DNA from: a bacterium OL-1
Lineage (GTDB): Bacteria > Actinomycetota > Coriobacteriia > Coriobacteriales > Atopobiaceae
Direction: 5' to 3'
Assembly: GCA_000752675.2 (NCBI GenBank)
Contig: LM994626.1
Location: forward strand, 536,170 to 594,792
Length of the DNA stretch: 58,623 nucleotides
A program made the position numbers and the translations under genes. Shown here in pieces: positions 52,620 through 58,623 of the stretch. A model generated the notes under the pieces. The model ran no database searches and was not told the DNA's origin. It was given only the letters and a program-made list of their open reading frames with translations. The first letter of the stretch is position 1, and each line of letters begins with the position of its first letter.

Positions 52620-53300
52620 CTACTCCGACGCTAGGCCGCCCGACAGCCACCCGTCCACAAACAGCCTCGCGAGAAGGAACGTGACGGAAATGAGAAGCGC
52701 AGCAGAGCCCCCGATTCTCTCGACAAAGTAGCTGCAAATAACCACACCAATGAAAAATGAACCGATTAGCGCCAGATAATGGAGCGCACGCCGCAGCTCA
52801 CTTGGCTCATGCCCAAATGTTCCCTCATAGAGTGCCTCTGAGAAAGAACGGAGATTCCCGGTGCAATACGTACTTGAATATCGCGAACCCTGTCCAAGCT
52901 CCCGAAAGTTCTCGAAAGACATTGCCGCACAGGAAGCAATCAAACAATCGGACAGGACGTCTGGAATGTAGTCCGCGAAGACGCCAATCACCGCAAACGT
53001 TATCGCCTCAAAATCAATGACCCAACTCTGCATCTGGTCTTGTCTTCCATGAAAGCACCTACTCGATACCAACCGTGAAAGAATGATGCCCATGATAAAA
53101 GAGACTATGGGGATGAAGTACCTGAGAAAGGAACAGGGATCCAGCAGAGAGGTCGCAAGTGCCAGTCGCACGACATTCCCCGTCTGTCCTGTTGCGAACA
53201 CCTGATCATGAGCCGTGAAGGCATAGCCGTCCATCATGCCACCCGCGCATACCACCACGAGCCCTAGCTCAAATTGCGCATGGGGCCTTAAGGGGTTCAC
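52620..53300 (-). CDS. DUF1275 (YoaK-like) membrane protein
   Basis: 226 residues, about six transmembrane segments. The N-terminal GGMMDGYAFTAHDQVFATGQ followed by TGNVVRLAL is the family hallmark, and YCTGNLRSFSEAL the second conserved block. GTG 53300 overlaps the PTS IIA stop (GTGA). Function unknown; its operon position suggests a transport-related role. Confidence 0.85.
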   Translation of the reverse strand: MNPLRPHAQFELGLVVVCAGGMMDGYAFTAHDQVFATGQTGNVVRLALATSLLDPCSFLRYFIPIVSFIMGIILSRLVSSRCFHGRQDQMQSWVIDFEAITFAVIGVFADYIPDVLSDCLIASCAAMSFENFRELGQGSRYSSTYCTGNLRSFSEALYEGTFGHEPSELRRALHYLALIGSFFIGVVICSYFVERIGGSAALLISVTFLLARLFVDGWLSGGLASE

Positions 53301-53698
53301 TCGTCACCCTCTGCTGCCTCAACGGCAACCCTGTTCATAAGCTGCATGGAGTTTCGGGCCTCGGCCAGAACTTCTTCAATCGCGTCGTATGTCAACGGCT
53401 CTGGGGTAAGCACGAGCTCGAGAGCACACGCCACATTGACTCCGGCAACAAGGAACACATGCCCATTCATATAGGGCGCAAATGCCTGGTTGACACTTCC
53501 CTGCATGATGTCGGTGAGTATGAGAACCTCATCGTTGGCGCCATATTCGTCGAACAAAGCCTTAACCTGGTCATCCAGCGGGGTTTCGTCAACGTACGCA
53601 CAGATAACGTCGAATTCGTTAATTCCACCAATGAACTCTATCGTGTCCGCGAGACCGGCAGCGAACTTATGGTGAGAAGCAAGTATTACGTGTCTCAC
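53297..53698 (-). CDS. Mannose-family PTS EIIA component
   Basis: 133 residues. It accepts phosphate from HPr on a His in VILASHHKFAAGL (family pattern SHGxxA; here the second position is also His). DIMQGSVNQAFAP and VNVACALELVL are further conserved parts. The start GTG 53698 overlaps the stop of the ceramidase-like gene and has GAGGAG five bases upstream; the earlier GTG 53704 is too close to it. A single-domain EIIA separate from IIB. Confidence 0.88.
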   Translation of the reverse strand: MRHVILASHHKFAAGLADTIEFIGGINEFDVICAYVDETPLDDQVKALFDEYGANDEVLILTDIMQGSVNQAFAPYMNGHVFLVAGVNVACALELVLTPEPLTYDAIEEVLAEARNSMQLMNRVAVEAAEGDE

Positions 53699-54918
53699 AG
53701 CCACTCCTCAAACTCGTCAAGAACAGACTCAATGCCACCGCGAGGAAGCTTGGTCACGAACGACTCGTATCCAAGCCCAAAATCCTCGCTAGGAACAAAG
53801 TATCCCTGAGCATCGTTTGCGTACCCAACGACAATGCATCGCCGGGGGAGAAACATCGATTTGATGCGCATCCCAAGGACACTGCCGAGTTCTCCAGGGA
53901 AGGTCACGAATACTATTCCACCAAAGTCGATTACCCTCATCACTATGGGAAACTGAACGTGGTCAATCTCGAGCTTCTCGCTAAGCCTGCGGACCTCAGT
54001 CCGGGCTAGCTTCTTTGCCGTTGCTGTTGACGAGTCATCCGCAAGAGTCTGCTTGGCCTCGTTTAGCAGCTCCTTATATCTCGCAAAGAACTGTCTGTTG
54101 TCATAGTCCACATCGTGGATGAACTCTCGGACCGTTGGCACACCAAGCTCAACGGGTTCGAATGAGCCCCTCATGAACTCAGCCGAGATGCCAACCGCAG
54201 TCCGCTGAAGTTCGTCGAATCCATCGCCCCTACGGAACTGTCTGTTACCCAAATCTCCAGACGCGCCTGTAAACGCATAGGGCGTGATTCCCACCCAAGG
54301 CGCAAGCAAGGCTCGAACTGACCCCTGTAGATCGGACGTAATGAGCCGGTTGAAAGGCCCAACTACAGTCGAGTGACAGTTGAAGTTCTGCATCGCTCCA
54401 ACAACAGAACCATCATCTGCCACAAACCTAACGATAAAGGCCTGGTCATCAAATGGTTTGTTTTTGTCATTCCGATTTGAGTACCATCCGTTGATTCTTG
54501 TTGAGAGAATTTCAGGCTTGGCCTCGGTAAGCCTCTCCGAAAGTCGAGAGGCTGCCTGGACTACGAGGCCCGTCACGAGGTCTTCGTAACCAGGAGTGTC
54601 ATGAGAAATTGAGCTGCCATCACGAAGACCGTTGGGGCATGAATGACTATGAACTGCAGAAATGACAACTAACTCATCGCGAACGTCCAACAATGACGAG
54701 AGCAGCGCCCTCATCTTCTTAGTTCTTGAAAGGCTAACTTGACACACATCGATGCCAACGAAGAGAACGCGCTCTCCACCCTCTTCCAGCAGCAGAAGGA
54801 TGGCATAAGGGTCATCATGAATACCTATGCCCGGAAGCTGGCGAACATCATTGAGATATCCATCAAGATAGAAAACCCCGCTTGGCGCAATGCTCACCTT
54901 TGTCGAAGAGACCTTCAT
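53695..54918 (-). CDS. Neutral/alkaline ceramidase-like hydrolase, cytoplasmic
   Basis: 407 residues resembling the N-terminal catalytic domain of neutral/alkaline non-lysosomal ceramidases: SAVHSHSCPNGL (zinc His), NFNCHSTVVGPFN, TGASGDLGNR and VGYANDAQGYFVPSEDFGLG. It has no signal peptide and lacks the C-terminal immunoglobulin-like domain, so it acts inside the cell. Encoded within a mannose-type PTS operon between IID and IIA, suggesting action on an imported, phosphorylated sugar or amide-linked conjugate. ATG 54918 follows GGAGG. Substrate unknown; the family includes several uncharacterised sugar-cluster members. Confidence 0.75.
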   Translation of the reverse strand: MKVSSTKVSIAPSGVFYLDGYLNDVRQLPGIGIHDDPYAILLLLEEGGERVLFVGIDVCQVSLSRTKKMRALLSSLLDVRDELVVISAVHSHSCPNGLRDGSSISHDTPGYEDLVTGLVVQAASRLSERLTEAKPEILSTRINGWYSNRNDKNKPFDDQAFIVRFVADDGSVVGAMQNFNCHSTVVGPFNRLITSDLQGSVRALLAPWVGITPYAFTGASGDLGNRQFRRGDGFDELQRTAVGISAEFMRGSFEPVELGVPTVREFIHDVDYDNRQFFARYKELLNEAKQTLADDSSTATAKKLARTEVRRLSEKLEIDHVQFPIVMRVIDFGGIVFVTFPGELGSVLGMRIKSMFLPRRCIVVGYANDAQGYFVPSEDFGLGYESFVTKLPRGGIESVLDEFEEWL

Positions 54919-54966
54919 TGCATACCTCCAGCGTTGGCGGGATGGAAACCCATCCCGCCAAGCCCG

Positions 54967-55812
54967 TTAACCTATAAAGCCAAACGCGGCGCCAAGCCAA
55001 CAAAAGACGATGATTCCGAGAATGATCTTGTTTGTGGAGACGCCCTTCTTGATGAGCTGGTAGACGATCGCGGTAGCGCACACCGGAAGAAGCCCCAGGA
55101 GAATCTTGTCAAACAGCCCCTCTTGCAGGCCAAATGAGACATCACCGATATTGATTGTCAGCTTGGTAGAGAGCTTAACGACGGAGGGAATCAGTGCACC
55201 AACGACAGTAAGGCCGAGGACGCTCATAGCCTCAGTGAGGGCGGCAACCTTATCAGCAAGGTTGGTAACGAGCTGGGTGCCAAAGTGATAGCCCAAATCC
55301 CAACTCTTAATCTTGACACCAAGGCTAAACACAAGGTTGACGGCCACGAACAGAAGCGCACCTATAGGGTTTCCGCTCTGCGCCAGGTATGCAGAAATGG
55401 AACCGAAGATTGTTGGGATAAGAATCCATATGATGGCGTCACCGATTCCGGAGAGCGATCCCATGAGGCCAACCTTGAGGTCTTGGACAGCTCCCAAGGC
55501 AGCAGTGCCGTTCTTCTCCTCCATTGCCAGCCCCGCGCCGAGAAGGATTCCCGCAACTGGAGGTGTCACGTTGAAGTACTTTGCCGAGTTTGTAAGGGAG
55601 TCCCTGTATGCGGCGTCATCATCGCGATAAATCTTTTTTAGAGCATCCGCCTCAGAAAACACCACAGAGGGCGCAAGCTGGGTCTCATAGTTAAAGCCAT
55701 TCACCGACATGCACCAACGCCAAGCGCATTTTCTGATGTCTTTGTCAGTGAGCAAACGGCCATTCTCCTCTGCCGGAGCCTTCATCGACTCCTGCTCAAT
55801 TTGCTTACTCAT
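54967..55812 (-). CDS. Mannose-family PTS EIID component
   Basis: 281 residues. The hydrophilic N-terminal part contains RKCAWRWCMSVNGFNYE and LKKIYRDDDAAYRDSL. GDAIIWILIPTIFGSISAYL follows, and the C-terminus has the usual hydrophobic segments. ATG 55812 overlaps the IIC stop by 8 bases; AAGGAGG lies upstream. Confidence 0.9.
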   Translation of the reverse strand: MSKQIEQESMKAPAEENGRLLTDKDIRKCAWRWCMSVNGFNYETQLAPSVVFSEADALKKIYRDDDAAYRDSLTNSAKYFNVTPPVAGILLGAGLAMEEKNGTAALGAVQDLKVGLMGSLSGIGDAIIWILIPTIFGSISAYLAQSGNPIGALLFVAVNLVFSLGVKIKSWDLGYHFGTQLVTNLADKVAALTEAMSVLGLTVVGALIPSVVKLSTKLTINIGDVSFGLQEGLFDKILLGLLPVCATAIVYQLIKKGVSTNKIILGIIVFCWLGAAFGFIG

Positions 55813-56587
55813 CCTCGAGACCTCCTTCTGCGGTAGCAATTGACTCTTCAGCAATCCGGGAGGTCAGATTCTTATAGACCTCGTACGCAGCTGCTCCACC
55901 CAGAATCGCCACAGGAAGAATCGACAGGCCAAGGTATGCCGAGAGCACAAAGCCAATGGCAAGGAAGCTAAAGTACTGCTTCGCAGGCATGTAGGTAAGC
56001 AGTGCGCCCATGCCGATTACAGGCAGCAAGCCACCTGCAAGCGAGAGCCCCTTGGTGAACCATGCGGGCACCACCGAGAGAATGGCATTGACAACGTCTC
56101 CGCCAAACGCGAGCACAATAAGCATTGGGATGGCATCTGTCAGTCCAAACAGCACTGGCCCAACGAGCGTCACGGCCTTCATCTTCTCGTACTGCCCATC
56201 CTGCGCATACTCAAGCTGCTTGTGTGCCATGAAAACGTTTGCAGTCTTTGCGAGGACGTCAAGCTGGACTCCCATGGTGCCAACGGCGATGCCAACAGCA
56301 AGGCCAACGCCCTCGTCCTGGCCAGTCATGATACACACCGCGGTTCCAACCATTCCCGCCAGGGGATAGTCTGGAACCGAAGACCCGGCAAGAGCTGCGA
56401 CACCCAGCGACATCAGCTGTACGGACGCGCCAACGATAAGACCGGTCATTCCGTCGCCTAGTATCAGGCCAACAAGCCAGGCATAGAGGACGGCATTGTG
56501 GCCACACACTTGCGTTCCAAGTCGATCAACCCTGTAGATAAAAGCCAGAAGCGTGATGACAACGATTTGCCATACGGCAATTTGCAT
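55805..56587 (-). CDS. Mannose-family PTS EIIC component
   Basis: Membrane permease, 260 residues. IYRVDRLGTQVCGHNAVLYA and VGASVQLMSLGVAALAGSSV are typical; GVGLAVGIAVGTMGVQLDVL follows. ATG 56587 and GTG 56593 are both possible starts (GGGGAG upstream). It follows IIB by 16 bases. Confidence 0.9.
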   Translation of the reverse strand: MQIAVWQIVVITLLAFIYRVDRLGTQVCGHNAVLYAWLVGLILGDGMTGLIVGASVQLMSLGVAALAGSSVPDYPLAGMVGTAVCIMTGQDEGVGLAVGIAVGTMGVQLDVLAKTANVFMAHKQLEYAQDGQYEKMKAVTLVGPVLFGLTDAIPMLIVLAFGGDVVNAILSVVPAWFTKGLSLAGGLLPVIGMGALLTYMPAKQYFSFLAIGFVLSAYLGLSILPVAILGGAAAYEVYKNLTSRIAEESIATAEGGLEDE

Positions 56588-56603
56588 ATCCACTCAACTC
56601 CCC

Positions 56604-57092
56604 TCAGAGATTGACGTACTTCGAAAGCGGTTCGTCTTTGTCTGCCGGAACGTACTGGATGTTGACGCTGGTTCCATGCGCTGCAATTGATGAGTAGACG
56701 GGAACCTCGTTATCAAGAACGTAGGCGCGACGGCTCACCTGAGTCGCTGCCTGCCCATCCTGGGGAGAGACGGTCCCACCAATCGTGAGCTTTGGCACCT
56801 TTTGTCCGTCTTCCTCGAGCTGCTGGATGATGCGAGGATCACGGACAATGACGAAGACCGTGTGGTCATCGTACTTGCCCTCACGAAAGTGATCGCGTGC
56901 AGTTTGCTCGCTAATAATGGAGAGCGCTACGCCCGCGGGCTTGGCCATGCGCATGCCAGCCTTCTTTGTTGGGTCACCAGCATACTCATCGTCGATAACC
57001 ATTACCCTCTGCGGCTTCACCCTTGGGACCCATTGGGTAGCCACGATGCCGTGGAGCAAGCGATTGTCGACCCTTGCTGCTACAATGCTCAA
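56604..57092 (-). CDS. Mannose-family PTS EIIB component
   Basis: 162 residues, cytoplasmic. The phospho-His lies in ARVDNRLLHGIVATQWVP (H14); GMRMAKPAGVALSIIS and YSSIAAHGTSVNIQYVPAD match IIB of the mannose/sorbose family. TTG 57092 with AGGGAGA upstream is the start. First PTS gene of the operon. Confidence 0.9.
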   Translation of the reverse strand: MSIVAARVDNRLLHGIVATQWVPRVKPQRVMVIDDEYAGDPTKKAGMRMAKPAGVALSIISEQTARDHFREGKYDDHTVFVIVRDPRIIQQLEEDGQKVPKLTIGGTVSPQDGQAATQVSRRAYVLDNEVPVYSSIAAHGTSVNIQYVPADKDEPLSKYVNL

Positions 57093-57260
57093 CTCGTTCT
57101 CCCTTCCCCCGTGAACGTCCGTGATGGCAAGCTTGTCTGCCTGCCCGCGACATAGAAGATAGGGATGGGAAGGCGCAGAGAGCAGTGCACCAAAGGAGAA
57201 ATGTCATTTACTGAGGTATTTCGACAATCGGTGATCTCATCACGTGCGAGCGCCGCACTG

Positions 57261-57286
57261 TTCGACACTTCTCTTCGACACTTCTG
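57261..57286. repeat. Tandem 13-base repeat ahead of the PTS operon
   Basis: TTCGACACTTCTC followed directly by TTCGACACTTCTG, just downstream of the regulator stop and about 170 bases before eIIB. A GTGAT-CTC-ATCAC dyad lies at 57231-57243. Either could be an activator site for the PTS promoter. No -24/-12 (sigma-54) promoter was found in 57093-57292. Confidence 0.5.
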
Positions 57287-57292
57287 TTGGCG

Positions 57293-58495
57293 TCACTCGT
57301 CTTCAAATGAAACTTGATTTCTGCAATACACTTCCCCGCTAGCACCATCGGCCTCTAGCATCTTGTGCACGTAGGCTATCTCCGATACGGGAATCTCAAC
57401 ACGATAGCGTCGGCACATCTCGGAAAACGCGGCGCGGAACCAGGCGATGAACTCGGGATTCGAGCGCGCAAACTCATCCTCTCCCAAGAATGAGTCAACG
57501 AAGTTGTTTGTCACGAGCCTCTCGATCAATCCGCAGAGATGCACGTAGAGGCCAAGTCTTCTCCTTGAGTCAATCTTCTTCCCGCTGAGCTGCGAGAGCC
57601 GTTGAATCGCATTGTCTGCCTCAACGTAGAGCATCTCTGGGTTGAGGATGGTGATGGACTCAACAACATTTCTCAGCGTAAGGTTCTTCAGGAGTGCGGA
57701 GTGGAATGCGGAGATGCCTGAGCGGTCCAAGTACTTCGCAAGCGCAGCATCAAGCTTATCCGAGTAACCCTGGCTCAGAAGATCTTCCAAGGCAACGAAT
57801 GGAACGGAGGTGACATTTGGATTCATCGTGCCAACGATTGCTCGAACGTTTTGGCCCTCAATGGCCAGAGACTGGTTCCCGTCCCTCACGAGCTCGTTGT
57901 AGTCACAGGTCGTAAAAGATACAGGAAGGCTTTCTGGGAGGCTATCTTGGATGAGCCTTCTGATCTTCTCGGCAGCACCTACTCCCGCCTCTGAGCAGAA
58001 GAGGATCTTCTCCCCCGTCTTTGACAACCGCGCTACTCGATAGCTCGGGGATGCAGCCTCGAGTACCTTTGGGAGATTGTCGCTCAGGCATTCTTTGCTC
58101 GCAAGGATGCTCCCCACCTCCAAGGCGAGGCCAGTCGACACGTTGGTTATTACGTACACGTCGCTGCTAATGGAACGTGGAATCACATCTAGGACCTGCT
58201 CCAATGAGCCCATGTCGACGAGGATGACCATGGATTCGCAAAACGAGAAGCGCTCAAGCAGATGCGCAAGCGGAGTTGCCACATCCGAGAACTGCTGCTC
58301 GTAGGTCATGTCTATCGCCTCGAACACTCGCACGTGGAGCATTCTGTTGGCCGCCTCCGCAATGCTCGTGGCAGTCGAGTACCCATGGCACATCACGACC
58401 CCTAGGGAAACGATGATTAATGCGGTCAGGCGGAGCCGCATCATCCGGACCGCCGGTGCTCGGCAGATGCTGCCAGAGCCTGCATATAATGCCAT
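57293..58495 (-). pseudogene. C-terminal half of a LevR-type PRD transcriptional activator
   Basis: The remaining 400 codons contain a mannose-type EIIA-like domain (LGVVMCHGYSTATSIAEAAN, His at residue 37 of the frame), an EIIB-like stretch (KILFCSEAGVGAAEKIRRLI) and a PRD domain with His in LGLYVHLCGLIERLV. Full LevR/MtlR-like activators of mannose-type PTS are over 800 residues, with an N-terminal HTH, an AAA+ domain and a first PRD; all of that is absent. The start of a transposase lies 60 bases beyond in the opposite direction, so an insertion has probably cut the gene. The first about 20 codons here are likely IS sequence. Confidence 0.75.
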
Positions 58496-58511
58496 CTACC
58501 TGCGGTTATAC

Positions 58512-58517
58512 TATAAT
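58512..58517 (+). promoter_or_regulatory. Consensus -10 box for the transposase
   Basis: TATAAT 37 bases before the transposase start. The AT-rich island around it also carries an inverted copy (58492-58507) of a 16-base motif found at 37720-37735. No clear -35. Confidence 0.4.
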
Positions 58518-58554
58518 CTGACTATGCATCGCGCAGCACGACCGGGAGGCAGGC

Positions 58555-58623
58555 ATGGGCAGCCAGATGAGCTTCGGGGACCTGGAGTCGCAGGGACAGA
58601 GGCGAAAGACCAGGCGGGAGGAG
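58555..58623 (+). mobile_element. Start of an insertion-sequence transposase (IS5-like), cut by the window end
   Basis: ATG 58555 with GGGAGG upstream begins MGSQMSFGDLESQGQRRKTR, continuing RREE. The pattern (Q-x-S/T-F-x-D-x-E...RRKTRRE) is typical of the N-terminus of IS5-superfamily transposases. Only 23 residues are visible. The element's left end must lie between about 58420 and 58500, but its exact inverted repeat cannot be fixed without the right end. Confidence 0.6.

Noticed and set aside
57093-57292. Sigma-54 promoter for the PTS operon
   Set aside because: LevR-type activators usually need one, but no GG-N10-GC element of good quality is in the gap.

Overview
The window is high-GC, densely coded DNA. 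Its gene content and sequence style suggest a Coriobacteriia actinobacterium (Olsenella/Atopobium-like). Pointers are a Firmicutes-type transcriptional T-box ahead of pheST, a Gram-positive Tad/Flp pilus operon without secretin, Tat-dependent lipoproteins, fermentative D-lactate dehydrogenase plus pyruvate kinase, a mannose-type PTS, and a small RDAC-motif protein. The genus is an inference; no 16S rRNA or ribosomal protein lies in the window.

Layout: 0-12.4 kb is mostly housekeeping. It holds a Kup potassium transporter with an unusual acidic tail, a GntR/UTRA regulator, citrate synthase coupled to a HAD phosphatase, an ACT-domain protein, CarD, a lipoprotein cyclophilin, a Tat lipoprotein esterase, a DegV protein, and an acylphosphatase / oxoguanine-glycosylase-like / RDAC mini-operon. 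12.4-15.3 kb is an accessory patch: a gene-free stretch with nested inverted repeats, tRNA-Phe (with an acceptor-stem mismatch), phage-like remnants, and a gene whose promoter and N-terminus lie between two inverted copies of its C-terminal coding sequence.

15.4-28.9 kb carries a flavodiiron protein, a DUF2207 membrane protein, and a long, tightly overlapping minus-strand Tad pilus operon (cpaB-cpaE-cpaF-tadB-tadC-flp-minor pilins-TadG-like-TadE-DUF192-FHA). 29-44.4 kb has RsgA, a P-type Ca2+-ATPase, divergent D-lactate dehydrogenase and pyruvate kinase, a GH13 amylase, a phospholipase-C-like protein, pheS-pheT under a T-box, and an amidohydrolase without a normal start codon. Hairpin repeats of a common type (a 25-base palindrome, CTCCGGCG...CGCCGGAG) occur singly at 2.5 kb, about three times at 36 kb, and four times with exact 61-base spacing at 43 kb.

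44.9-58.6 kb is a carbohydrate and signalling region: an AEC-family permease, an AgrC-like kinase with a LytTR regulator, a divergent Tat-exported, domain-permuted GH3 glycosidase with a C-terminal membrane anchor plus a small membrane partner, then a minus-strand operon. That operon has mannose-family PTS IIB-IIC-IID, a cytoplasmic neutral-ceramidase-like hydrolase, PTS IIA, a DUF1275 membrane protein and a Nif3-like protein. Its presumed LevR-type activator survives only as its C-terminal half, next to the start of an IS transposase at the window edge. The PTS/ceramidase-like cluster and the inverted C-terminal cassettes are the best candidates for undescribed biology.
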